Below are positions 7,634 to 16,071 of a DNA stretch of 64,000 nt, one piece after another. The stretch comes from Alloscardovia theropitheci (GTDB lineage: Bacteria > Actinomycetota > Actinomycetes > Actinomycetales > Bifidobacteriaceae). The DNA is taken from assembly GCF_004332295.1 (NCBI RefSeq), contig NZ_RXLP01000001.1, positions 1 through 64,000 of the forward strand, read 5' to 3'. Position 1 is the first letter of the stretch. Every line of letters begins with the position of its first letter. A model generated the notes under the pieces. It had not been told where the DNA came from. It saw only the letters and a program-made list of their open reading frames with translations, and ran no database searches. The translations under genes were made by a program, and so were the position numbers.

Positions 7634-8551
7634 TTAGAATGTACGATGGCATATACTTTCTATGTTCGTACTAAAAATCTTCTGCTTATCTGTGTCAACA
7701 AATGGAAGCTCTTCTATCGCTTTAATGATTGCATGTGTCGATCCCGCTGGTGGAATGCCTAGTGGCGCATCAGTGCCAAACACGATGTGATCCATGCCAT
7801 AGAATTCTTCTGCTAATTCCAAGGCCTTAGCATTACCAAGTAAAGCAGTATCTACATAGAATTTATGGAAATCATCAAATTGGTCAGCAGGCATGGTATA
7901 TCGCATTCGCTCACGGAAGAACGGAACCATAGCACCTGCATGATGGACGATAATTTTAAGATCCGGGAAGTCTTTGTAAATACCTACCTGCACAAGTTGA
8001 AGCATAGCCTGAGTTAACTCGTATTCCCATGAGAAAACTATATTGTTATCAGGCTTTCGCTCATCAAAAATTGGATGCATCCACAGCGGGACGTTTAGCC
8101 GCGCACATGCTTCGAATATGTCACGAAATTGAGGATCTGCGATAGATTTTCCTAATGCGCGAGTAAAAATTTGGATGCCTACAAGTGTGTGCGACTTAGA
8201 AACAGTTTCAATAATTGATTGAGCCGCAGGAATATTATTCATAGGAATCATAGCAATACCAGCGGCAAAAATATCAGAATTTGATTCAACTGCTTGTATT
8301 AGCTCATTATTTGCTTCAACGCATAGATTTGCTGCAGTTTCCGGATCTGTGTAATCTTCAGGGTTGATATTGACGTATGAAACAATTTGTTTAACGTCCT
8401 TCGGTATGGCTGCGCGACGCTTATCAAAATCGAGAAGATGTGGGTGATTAATAAAAGGGAACATCTGTGGTAATTCGGGCTTTATCGCTAGCATCTTCTC
8501 ATAAAAACGTGGAAGAAGAAGATGAGCGAAAGCATCAATTTTCATAGTCAT
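7634..8551 (-). CDS. Amidohydrolase-2 family (ACMSD/resorcylate-decarboxylase-like) TIM-barrel enzyme
   Basis: The protein has 305 residues. Family landmarks are an N-terminal DAFAHLLLP where the metal-binding DxHxH motif normally lies, WMHPIFDERKP in the middle, HHAGAMVPFF after it, and FGTDAPLG near the C terminus. This is the order of metal and catalytic residues in the amidohydrolase_2 family, whose members decarboxylate or hydrolyse small acids. The first His of the usual pair is replaced (Phe-Ala-His), so metal binding may be altered. The substrate is unknown. AAGGAAAGG lies upstream of the ATG. The gene is divergent from the membrane protein at 8745. Confidence 0.8.
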   Translation of the reverse strand: MTMKIDAFAHLLLPRFYEKMLAIKPELPQMFPFINHPHLLDFDKRRAAIPKDVKQIVSYVNINPEDYTDPETAANLCVEANNELIQAVESNSDIFAAGIAMIPMNNIPAAQSIIETVSKSHTLVGIQIFTRALGKSIADPQFRDIFEACARLNVPLWMHPIFDERKPDNNIVFSWEYELTQAMLQLVQVGIYKDFPDLKIIVHHAGAMVPFFRERMRYTMPADQFDDFHKFYVDTALLGNAKALELAEEFYGMDHIVFGTDAPLGIPPAGSTHAIIKAIEELPFVDTDKQKIFSTNIESICHRTF

Positions 8552-8744
8552 ATGAGCCTTTCCTTAGGAGAACAAGCACTATTGTAGTTATTCACACCCT
8601 ACATTTTCTCACTTATGCTAGGGGAATAGACTCTACGAGCATTCTGCCTTATAATAAAACTAACATTATTCATGTGAATTTGTACGAATGCAATGGTGTA
8701 TAAGGCGATCATATGAATTTCTTTCGTAGGAGAAAGGAGAGATA

Positions 8745-9605
8745 ATGCGTACCGATATGATTGGGGGATTAGGGAGAGCGCCTCGCCGTCGACACGTTCG
8801 TAAAAATACTGTTCTGCTGCACAAATGGTTGATAGTTTTGTGGTACATTGCCGTCATTACGGGCGGGGTTGCGCTGATGTTTTCAGGATGGATGCGCGAT
8901 GGCATGGGCTCAGTATTAATGATTTTGTATATGCTGTACCCAGTCACAGTCCTTATAGAATCAGCGATTATTGGCTATGAGAGACTATGGGGGTGGTGGG
9001 CTGTATTAGCCCCAATTCTCATGGGTACATATATGGTTCTTCTTGAGTGGCTTTTTAAGTGCCGCGTCTATGGCGGATGGGATGAGCCGGACTTTTTCCT
9101 CTTTTGGTTCGCTATCGTCGCAGGAAGCGTAGGTCTAGCAATGGGGATTGGTACGTACTATATTCAGAAGGCGGGCAGCCCATTTGCTCGATGGATTCCA
9201 TACATGCTTATGTGGGTATTGGGGATAGTTGCTTACTGGTCTCCGCACGTCGATTCCTTTATCGTCGATTTTCTCTTTTTCCAAACAACTCTTCCGGCTC
9301 TTAGTTTCGCAATGGGATTCTTTGCAGGTCGAGATGAATACGACAGTGATAATGATAAGAAGAGATGGCTTATCGTACCAAAAATGATGGCGCTATTTTC
9401 AATCGCATTCCTTGTAACTGATTGTATACGCTTAGCATTTTTTGGCAGTCGCGACTGGCATTATTTTAGTGATATTTTTATTCTGCCACTTTTGGCTTTC
9501 CTGGTAACTGTCGCTGTAATGACGGTAATCGGCGTTGCACTAGGTATTTTTGTACGACGTCGAGTCCAAAATGATGTAGCACAAGGAGGTGGGGAAACAA
9601 GATAA
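8745..9605 (+). CDS. Multi-pass membrane protein of unknown function
   Basis: The protein has 286 residues with roughly eight hydrophobic helices. It starts with a basic cytoplasmic stretch (GRAPRRRHVRKN) and ends with an Arg-rich tail after the last helix. A strong GGAGAAAGGAGAGA ribosome binding site precedes the ATG. No family motif is recognised. Polytopic, positively charged at both ends, it could be a small transporter or an envelope protein. It is transcribed divergently from the amidohydrolase and is followed by a strong terminator. Confidence 0.75.
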   Translation: MRTDMIGGLGRAPRRRHVRKNTVLLHKWLIVLWYIAVITGGVALMFSGWMRDGMGSVLMILYMLYPVTVLIESAIIGYERLWGWWAVLAPILMGTYMVLLEWLFKCRVYGGWDEPDFFLFWFAIVAGSVGLAMGIGTYYIQKAGSPFARWIPYMLMWVLGIVAYWSPHVDSFIVDFLFFQTTLPALSFAMGFFAGRDEYDSDNDKKRWLIVPKMMALFSIAFLVTDCIRLAFFGSRDWHYFSDIFILPLLAFLVTVAVMTVIGVALGIFVRRRVQNDVAQGGGETR

Positions 9606-9650
9606 GACAATACAGGTATTTTTTTCTTTCGATTTCTTCTTCTCATAGAT

Positions 9651-9687
9651 ATGCGCCTTCTTCAGTTCTACTCGATAGAAGGCGCAT
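9651..9687 (+). terminator. Intrinsic terminator
   Basis: Perfect 11-base arms (ATGCGCCTTCT at 9651-9661 and its complement at 9677-9687) are separated by a 15-base loop and followed by TCTTGTAT. They end the membrane-protein transcript. Confidence 0.75.
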
Positions 9688-9761
9688 TCTTGTATACGTT
9701 AATATTGCTCATACTTTGGTCCACCCACGAGTTATAACTTAGCTTGTTTTCTTAGATTTGC

Positions 9762-9767
9762 TATACT
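9762..9767 (+). promoter_or_regulatory. Candidate -10 element of a leaderless mRNA
   Basis: TATACT is six bases before the ATG at 9774, the same layout as the paralogue at 5299. No Shine-Dalgarno is present. Confidence 0.45.
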
Positions 9768-9773
9768 AAATCC

Positions 9774-10805
9774 ATGATTCAAGGAACTGCGGTACTCTAC
9801 GTAATTACTGTGATATTAGTTATCGCATTTGTGTATTCGCTATGGCGAGACAATCGCAGCCTATGGAATCCGCCACTGCTCATCCTTAGCATCATCTTTG
9901 GCTATTTCTCGCTAGCAAATCTTATGTATGCTTCAGGAATAGAAATTGCATATTATGCGCTATTTGGTTTAGGTTTCTTTGCGGTACCGTTGATTGTTTT
10001 CCTGAGCTCAGTTTTCTTACTGTATAACGGAGTAGTTTTGTTGCGACGAGAAGGAATATCGAAAGTTAATATCCTATTCTTAATTCTTGGACTTTTTAAT
10101 CTTGGAATTATCATATTCCTTGGTTTCGTACTCAGCGGTGGCGTACGCTTCTTATCGCATAACCGTTTTATGTATGGAAGTTACCTCTTTATCGCGTACT
10201 CGTTTGTACTCTTCACGATTGCATTCATCGGGTTTTTACTGTATTCCATTGTGTATAGTTTTATTCCCAAGAACAAAAAGTATGATTTCATCATCATTCA
10301 TGGCGCGGGTTTATTGGATGGCGAGCGCGTGACTCCATTACTTAAGAAACGAATTGACAAGGCTATTGAAGCTTTTCTCGCATCGTCGGATAAAGAAATA
10401 AAAATTATCGCTAGTGGCGGCAAAGGCAGCGATGAGAAGATTTCTGAAGCCCAAGCTATATGGAACTATATACGTGAGGAAAAACGCATTGATCTTAAAC
10501 AAGTTATCCTCGAGGAAAAATCGACGACAACGTATGAAAATTTATTGTATTCGAAAGAAATAGGAGAGAGGCTGGTAAAAAATCCGCATTTCCTTTTCGT
10601 GACGAATAATTATCACGTTTTTAGAACGAGTACTTTTGCCAAACGCCTTGGAATGAAAGGTGACGGTCTGGGGTGCTCAACGGCTCGATACTATATCCCG
10701 TCTGCTTTCGTACGAGAATTTGTAGCAATTTGCGTGCGATATAAGTGGCTGTTCATCGCTGCATATGCAATTTTCTTTGCGATGCTTGCAGCTTCGTATC
10801 TTTAG
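9774..10805 (+). CDS. YdcF/SanA-like DUF218 membrane protein (copy 2)
   Basis: The protein has 343 residues. It shares with copy 1 the N-terminal WRDNRSLWNPPLL element, several membrane helices, the DUF218 core (YDFIIIHGAGLLDGERVTPLL, ASGGKGSDEKISEAQAI, EKSTTTYENLLYS, FVTNNYHVFRT) and the C-terminal GDGLGCSTARYYIPSAF before the last helix. The membrane half is more diverged than the DUF218 half. The last 53 bases overlap the convergent 5-formyl-THF cyclo-ligase gene. A role in envelope polysaccharide or lipid carrier metabolism is inferred from the family. Confidence 0.9.
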   Translation: MIQGTAVLYVITVILVIAFVYSLWRDNRSLWNPPLLILSIIFGYFSLANLMYASGIEIAYYALFGLGFFAVPLIVFLSSVFLLYNGVVLLRREGISKVNILFLILGLFNLGIIIFLGFVLSGGVRFLSHNRFMYGSYLFIAYSFVLFTIAFIGFLLYSIVYSFIPKNKKYDFIIIHGAGLLDGERVTPLLKKRIDKAIEAFLASSDKEIKIIASGGKGSDEKISEAQAIWNYIREEKRIDLKQVILEEKSTTTYENLLYSKEIGERLVKNPHFLFVTNNYHVFRTSTFAKRLGMKGDGLGCSTARYYIPSAFVREFVAICVRYKWLFIAAYAIFFAMLAASYL

Positions 10806-11352
10806 ACAGCATATATTCGTAGGGCGAAACAAGCATTGTATCTATAGAAATATCGTAAGTATCTTCTGCAAAATCGTGTAGTTGAAAACTATAAATCGTG
10901 CTGACGGTGTGGTTCGAGAAATTCTCTAAATAGCGATCGTAATAACCTGCGCCATAACCGATACGATAATGCGCATTATTCATAACGAGAGCAGGCACAT
11001 GGATAAGATCAATATTGTCAGGCGCTACGATGCAGTTGTTTGAGGGCTCCATAATACCAAATGCGCTTCTTACCAGGTTACGCGGATCATATTCGACAAA
11101 CTCTAGTTGATACCCGGGTAAAGTGCGGGGGATAAGTACTCGCTTGCCATCGCGCATCATGCGTTGAATGATTGGCCGAGTATTGACTTCATGGGGTAGT
11201 GACATATACGTGGCAATTGTATGAGCTGACTCATATGACGGGCTTTGACACAGCTGCTCAAGTAAGTCCTCATCAGCCAATTCTTTGCGTTGCGTGGCTT
11301 GCTCCTTCATCTTGGCAAGGGTTTGGCGTCGAAGAAGAGATTTAGCACACAT
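10753..11352 (-). CDS. 5-formyltetrahydrofolate cyclo-ligase
   Basis: The protein has 199 residues. It converts 5-formyl-THF to 5,10-methenyl-THF using ATP. The signature GYGAGYYDRYL (residues 132-142) and the substrate-loop region LIPRTLPGYQLEFVEYD are present, with the Lys/Arg-rich first helix (LLRRQTLAKMKEQ). Its 3' end overlaps the convergent DUF218 gene by 53 bases. The overlapping coding sequence makes up the last ~17 residues of this enzyme, which lie beyond the conserved core. It is divergent from recQ with a ~90-base promoter region. Confidence 0.9.
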   Translation of the reverse strand: MCAKSLLRRQTLAKMKEQATQRKELADEDLLEQLCQSPSYESAHTIATYMSLPHEVNTRPIIQRMMRDGKRVLIPRTLPGYQLEFVEYDPRNLVRSAFGIMEPSNNCIVAPDNIDLIHVPALVMNNAHYRIGYGAGYYDRYLENFSNHTVSTIYSFQLHDFAEDTYDISIDTMLVSPYEYMLSKDTKLQASQRKLHMQR

Positions 11353-11444
11353 ACGGCTATTATATCCTCATGAGATGGTTTACTATGGATACGATTAAAT
11401 ACTAGATTAAGCGATGATGCATTCCTCAGACTGGAGAAAAGTAC

Positions 11445-13253
11445 ATGAGCAGTGTTGTAACGAAGGAAGATATTCTTCAGCAAACTTATGGGTATAGTAC
11501 TTTTCGCGAAGGTCAGGCGCAGATTATAGACATGATTATGGGTGGGACAGATGTACTCGCTGTAATGCCTACATCTGCAGGCAAGTCTTTGTGCTATCAA
11601 ATTCCAGCGCTCATGCTTCCCGGGATTACACTTGTAATTTCGCCTCTCATTTCGCTTATGAAAGATCAAGTAGATGCGCTTCGTGAAAATGGAGTGCGCG
11701 CTCGCCAGCTCAATAGTAGTTTAGATGGTGAAGAATTTTCTCAGATATATTCCGAACTAAAGTCTGGTGAAACGAAAATTCTCTATATTGCCCCAGAGCG
11801 TCTCATGGCTCAAGGTTTTCGCGAATTTATTAGCAATTTTGAGATAAGCTTCATAGCAGTTGATGAAGCACATTGTATTTCTAGTTGGGGGCATGATTTT
11901 AGGCCGGCATATCGAAATATTCGCTCTTTTATCGAAGAATTTTCTGTAAGACCGCGTATTGCAGCTTTTACGGGAACAGCGACAAAGGATGTGCAAAAGG
12001 ATATCGCAACGCAGCTGGGAATGAATGCACATTATCATGAAGTAATTCTCAGTTTTGATCGCCCTAATTTATATTTTGCTGTTGAAGAGCCGCGAGATAA
12101 ATTCCGTCGTCTGGTAGAACTTCTTAATGCAGGCGATAAGAACGATTCGACAATTATCTATTGCCGTACGCGAGCAGTAGTGGAGAAAGTTGCAACGAAA
12201 CTGAGAAAAGCTGGTTTTTCTGCAGGATATTATCATGCTGGATTATCAACGAGCGAACGCAGTAAAGCCCAAGAGGATTTTCTTTATGGTGATGTCTCGA
12301 TTATGGTGGCGACCAATGCTTTTGGTATGGGAATTGATAAGGCAGACGTGCGCCAAGTCATTCATTATGGCATATCCAATAGTTTAGAAGCGTATTATCA
12401 AGAGGCTGGTCGTGCTGGACGAGATGGTGACAAAAGCCGGTGCACGTTATTCTATAGCGGTGCTGATGTAATTGAAGCGAAGCGAATGATTGACATGGAA
12501 AATAATCCTTTCGCTTCCCAGAAGTTAGACGCGATGATTCGTTATGGTCAAACCTCAGGATGTCTTCGTAGATTCATTATGGAATATTTCGGCGAGGAAA
12601 CTTTTGCTGACTGTCAGGACTGTTCCAATTGTCTAGATGCTGGCGAAACCGTTGACATAACTGAAGAAAGTTTGAAAATTCTCTCGTGTGTCTACCGCAT
12701 TCGAGAGCGTGTGCATTATGACGTGGGAATCAATAAGATTGCCGCTATTCTTAAAGGGCGAGATACTGCGGATTTACGGGAACGCGGATTAACTGAGATT
12801 TCCACATACGGGTTACTTAAAAATCTTGATGAGAAACTAATCAAAACGTATATACAAGTACTTATCGCAGATGGGTATCTAGCTGTGGCAGGGCAGTATT
12901 CAGTCGTACAATTAACATATCAGGGGCGAGAGCAATTTAAATTGCGTTCTCCTATACGTACGCGCACGCGAATCGTACGAAATTCTTCTTCTGCACGCTC
13001 TCTTAGTTCAGATATCGAAATTCAGCATTATCCAACAGATCTTTATGAACTGCTCAAAGAAAAACGAATGGATATCGCGCGGAAGAATCATCGGCAAGCA
13101 TTCATGATTTTTTCTGATAAAACCTTGCGTGATATGGCAGTTAAACAGCCACGTAATAGAGATGAATTCTTAAACGTGTATGGTGTAGGTAAACAAAAAG
13201 CACAGCAATATGCCGATGAATTTACACGAGTCATAATTCAGTGGAAAGCGTGA
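11445..13253 (+). CDS. recQ: ATP-dependent DNA helicase RecQ
   Basis: The protein has 602 residues, the full RecQ length. Landmarks are Walker A MPTSAGKS (41-48), DEAHCISSWGHDFR (motif II onwards), FGMGIDKADVRQVIHYG (motif V), QEAGRAGRDG (motif VI), a zinc-binding Cys region (SGCLRRFIMEYFGEE then CQDCSNC), a winged-helix domain and a C-terminal HRDC domain ending in GVGKQKAQQYADEF. It unwinds DNA 3' to 5' in recombination repair. GGAGAAAAGTAC precedes the ATG. mntH follows after seven bases, so the two are probably cotranscribed. Confidence 0.95.
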   Translation: MSSVVTKEDILQQTYGYSTFREGQAQIIDMIMGGTDVLAVMPTSAGKSLCYQIPALMLPGITLVISPLISLMKDQVDALRENGVRARQLNSSLDGEEFSQIYSELKSGETKILYIAPERLMAQGFREFISNFEISFIAVDEAHCISSWGHDFRPAYRNIRSFIEEFSVRPRIAAFTGTATKDVQKDIATQLGMNAHYHEVILSFDRPNLYFAVEEPRDKFRRLVELLNAGDKNDSTIIYCRTRAVVEKVATKLRKAGFSAGYYHAGLSTSERSKAQEDFLYGDVSIMVATNAFGMGIDKADVRQVIHYGISNSLEAYYQEAGRAGRDGDKSRCTLFYSGADVIEAKRMIDMENNPFASQKLDAMIRYGQTSGCLRRFIMEYFGEETFADCQDCSNCLDAGETVDITEESLKILSCVYRIRERVHYDVGINKIAAILKGRDTADLRERGLTEISTYGLLKNLDEKLIKTYIQVLIADGYLAVAGQYSVVQLTYQGREQFKLRSPIRTRTRIVRNSSSARSLSSDIEIQHYPTDLYELLKEKRMDIARKNHRQAFMIFSDKTLRDMAVKQPRNRDEFLNVYGVGKQKAQQYADEFTRVIIQWKA

Positions 13254-13260
13254 AAGTGAT

Positions 13261-14649
13261 ATGAGCGAAGACGCAGCACAAGATACTCACAACAAGCATG
13301 GTCATTTTATTGAACATACTCACGATAAAGTGTCGCTTTCAGAAGTCAACCAAAGCATCGACGTTCCTGAAAGTGACTCTTTCTGGAAGAATTTTTTTGC
13401 ATTTTTAGGACCTGGTGCTCTTGTTGCAGTCGGTTACATGGATCCGGGAAATTGGATTACCAGTGTTGTAGGAGGTGCGACTTATAAGTATGCGTTACTG
13501 AGCGTCATTCTTATCTCATCTGTTGTTGCGATGCAACTTCAGCATATGTCCGGAAAACTTGGGATGGTAACGAGGCAAGACCTTGCTCAGCATATCGCAC
13601 AACGCTCACCTCAATGGGCTCGTTGGATACTCTTCGTTATTATCGAGCTTGCGCTGATTGCCACCGACTTCGCTGAAGTCTTAGGGTCGGCCATAGCTTT
13701 ACATTTACTATTTGGTATACCTCTTATGGTTGCTATAGTGATAACAGTTCTTGACGTGGTTGTCTTACTATCATTAATGCGACTTGGTTTTAGAAAAATT
13801 GAGGCAATTGTTGCTGCGCTTATTCTGACGATTGTTATTATTTTCGGGTATCTTGTTATTCTCGCGCGACCTCATATTCCAGATATGCTGTGGGGATTTG
13901 TGCCAAGCGCTGATAAAGTTGCAGGTTTAGACAAACGCAATCAAGCAACTATGCTTGCACTTGCTTTGGGAATAATTGGCGCAACCGTTATGCCGCATAA
14001 CCTATACCTTCACTCGTCTATCGTTCAAACACGCAAAGTCAATACGGCATCACCGCAGGAATTAGATAAAGCGGTCAGATTCATGACGTGGGATTCTAAT
14101 GTACAGTTGACTGTAGCGTTTGTTGTTAATTCATTGTTGCTTATCGTAGGGGCATCAATATTTTACGGGCATGCTCACGAAGTTACCGCATTCAAGGAGA
14201 TGTATAACGCGCTCGCTAATCCAGCAATTGCGGGAGTTATTGCCAGTAAGTTACTTGCAACTTTATTTGCTATTGCACTGCTTGCCAGTGGTCAAAATTC
14301 AACAATAACTGGAACTTTAACTGGGCAAATAGTGTTAGAAGGATTCGTTCATGTGCGAGTGCCGCAATGGGCTATTCGTTTAGGTACGCGTGTGATAACT
14401 CTTGTGCCGGTGATTATTATTGCGGCTCTTAGTCACGGACATGAGCAGACACTGGATAACATGATTGTATATTCGCAAGTCTTTTTGTCCCTTGCTTTAC
14501 CATTCTCAATCTTCCCGCTTATTTATTTCACATCGAAAAAATCGATTATGGGAAAGTATGCAAATGCAAAGTGGAATACTATCATAGGGTATCTTGTAGC
14601 AATTATTTTGACTGTACTTAATATCCAGTTGATTATGTCGGTATTTTAG
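13261..14649 (+). CDS. mntH: Mn2+/H+ NRAMP-family transporter MntH with His-rich N terminus
   Basis: The protein has 462 residues and about eleven membrane helices. The NRAMP metal-site motifs are DPGNW (61-65) in helix 1 and MPHNLYLHSS in helix 6. It imports Mn2+ (and possibly Fe2+) with protons. The N-terminal tail carries five His within residues 10-21 (HNKHGHFIEHTH), a possible metal sensor or storage tail. It follows recQ by seven bases with only a weak ribosome binding site, consistent with coupled translation. A short hairpin after the gene separates it from the convergent gene. Confidence 0.93.
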   Translation: MSEDAAQDTHNKHGHFIEHTHDKVSLSEVNQSIDVPESDSFWKNFFAFLGPGALVAVGYMDPGNWITSVVGGATYKYALLSVILISSVVAMQLQHMSGKLGMVTRQDLAQHIAQRSPQWARWILFVIIELALIATDFAEVLGSAIALHLLFGIPLMVAIVITVLDVVVLLSLMRLGFRKIEAIVAALILTIVIIFGYLVILARPHIPDMLWGFVPSADKVAGLDKRNQATMLALALGIIGATVMPHNLYLHSSIVQTRKVNTASPQELDKAVRFMTWDSNVQLTVAFVVNSLLLIVGASIFYGHAHEVTAFKEMYNALANPAIAGVIASKLLATLFAIALLASGQNSTITGTLTGQIVLEGFVHVRVPQWAIRLGTRVITLVPVIIIAALSHGHEQTLDNMIVYSQVFLSLALPFSIFPLIYFTSKKSIMGKYANAKWNTIIGYLVAIILTVLNIQLIMSVF

Positions 14650-14659
14650 TGATTGTTGT

Positions 14660-14686
14660 TACGCTTACAAGCTCTCTAGAAGCGTA
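14660..14686. terminator. Weak hairpin between convergent genes
   Basis: TACGCTT (14660-14666) and AAGCGTA (14680-14686) form a seven-base stem. The right arm lies within the 3' end of the minus-strand gene. There is no T-run, so termination strength is doubtful. Confidence 0.35.
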
Positions 14687-15938
14687 GGAGCCTGCGATCT
14701 GAAAGATATTTTACCCTTGTCTCTATCTCCTCCTCGCTAACAAAGGGAACGTATGCTTTTCTAAGCTTTTCAATAAGTCTTTGAGGTTTTTCTACTGAGA
14801 TTTCTCGTGTTGAAAGTCTGACAATAGTGCAATTGCTTACAGCTAGGAGCTCTTCTAATTGGCGATAGCTGGTAGGAAGAATATGAGATGAGCTTGTTTC
14901 GTTGCCAGTCGAGAGAGAATGGAAGTATTTAAACCCATCAATATGTGCGATGATGTATCGTGCTGGCGTATTAACCGTGCGAGTAGTAAAACTTGGAAGT
15001 TCCCATATAAAATCCGGAGAAGCTGGGCATGGCAATGGAAAGTTCGTGCTCAGTGCCTGTGGTAGTTGCGAATGAAGTAGGGGAATACTTACGCCTGCTT
15101 TTATCATCAGTGCTCGGCATAAGGACTCGTAATAACTCGTCGAATTTTTATCAACAAATTCGAGACGGTATGCTGCTATTTGTGCACTCTTACACGATTT
15201 ATGGGCATGCAAAAATTCAGTCATATCCTCTGAAGAAATATCATATAATGCTGAAAGGTGATCGCAGATAGCTAAACCATAGCAAAAAGGTAGCACCCGC
15301 ATGCAATCAAACATCGTTTGTAATGGAGAAGTTACTAGAATGCCCGAGCACACTCCAACTTCATCATTGATGGCTTCATATCGAGGAATACACGACTCTT
15401 CTAGCCCTCTTGAACTGTGCAAAGAGTATTCGAAGTCCTCGTGGTGGGTAGAAAGCAAGTTCTTTCGGATATCCTTTGGCATGCTGTAATTAATGTAGAG
15501 CTGACGGATAGGTAACGAATTGTGCACTATACATGACGCTGCGTGCTGTGAATTCTTTTTGATATTCGTAGCCATATACAACGAGCAATATACATCTTTC
15601 TCAGGTATTGGGGCACCGAGAATTGCTGCGGCACTCACACATGATAGAGGCATGAGCTTGTGTTCTGGTATTAATTGAGCCATGTGAGCAAGAATGCTCT
15701 TACGAATAATTACAGGGGTAATGATATTACGTAGTTCGCTTCTATGATGACGATGATGGCGAGCGTAACGTTTGCGAACTGCGCTTTTACGACGAACATC
15801 ATGAAGTCTCTCATTGAGACGTTTGCTATAAGTTAGTTCTCCAATGTCGGTATTATTTTCCGCGTACCTTAATAAGTTTGTGTTTGCAGAATCTATGTGC
15901 ATAATCTGCGGATTAAGAAGTCTAGGAGTTGTAGTCAT
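14676..15938 (-). CDS. Actinobacterial AbiEi-antitoxin/VSR-endonuclease-like (DUF559-type) protein
   Basis: The protein has 420 residues. The layout matches a large actinobacterial family. It begins with a basic N-terminal region (RKRYARHHRHHRSELR) and PLSCVSAAAILGAPIP. It then has a VTSPLQTMFDCMRVLPF element, the RLEFVDKNSTSYYESLCRAL helix, and a C-terminal VSR/DUF559-like region with PDFIWE, IIAHIDGFKYFHS and CTIVRLSTREI. In many relatives the last domain has the nuclease residues EYDG; here it is HIDG, so catalysis may be lost. Relatives are annotated as AbiEi-type antitoxins, but no AbiEii-like partner is adjacent here. Function is unknown. Confidence 0.6.
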   Translation of the reverse strand: MTTTPRLLNPQIMHIDSANTNLLRYAENNTDIGELTYSKRLNERLHDVRRKSAVRKRYARHHRHHRSELRNIITPVIIRKSILAHMAQLIPEHKLMPLSCVSAAAILGAPIPEKDVYCSLYMATNIKKNSQHAASCIVHNSLPIRQLYINYSMPKDIRKNLLSTHHEDFEYSLHSSRGLEESCIPRYEAINDEVGVCSGILVTSPLQTMFDCMRVLPFCYGLAICDHLSALYDISSEDMTEFLHAHKSCKSAQIAAYRLEFVDKNSTSYYESLCRALMIKAGVSIPLLHSQLPQALSTNFPLPCPASPDFIWELPSFTTRTVNTPARYIIAHIDGFKYFHSLSTGNETSSSHILPTSYRQLEELLAVSNCTIVRLSTREISVEKPQRLIEKLRKAYVPFVSEEEIETRVKYLSDRRLLRF

Positions 15939-16011
15939 GTATCAATCATGAATATAACTGCTACAGTGGAGCAAACTAAGACAATAATGTGAACGACTGT
16001 GAAAACATGAA

Positions 16012-16047
16012 GGTGGCGAGTACTCTATTCAAAAAATACCCGCCACC
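16012..16047 (-). terminator. Terminator of the GH3 gene
   Basis: On the minus strand GGTGGCGGGTA pairs with TACTCGCCACC around a T-rich loop, 25 bases after the GH3 stop codon. Confidence 0.6.
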
Positions 16048-16071
16048 CTCATTGTTATTCTTAGTCTGAAC

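Noticed and set aside
8713-8745. Ten-codon ORF overlapping the start of the membrane protein at 8745 (TAATG)
   Set aside because: It is made almost entirely of the purine-rich ribosome binding site, so the Arg/Lys-rich peptide is probably a by-product of the SD sequence.
11307-11669. 120-codon minus-strand frame opposite the start of recQ
   Set aside because: It lacks motifs, is antisense to strongly supported recQ coding sequence and to the end of the cyclo-ligase gene.
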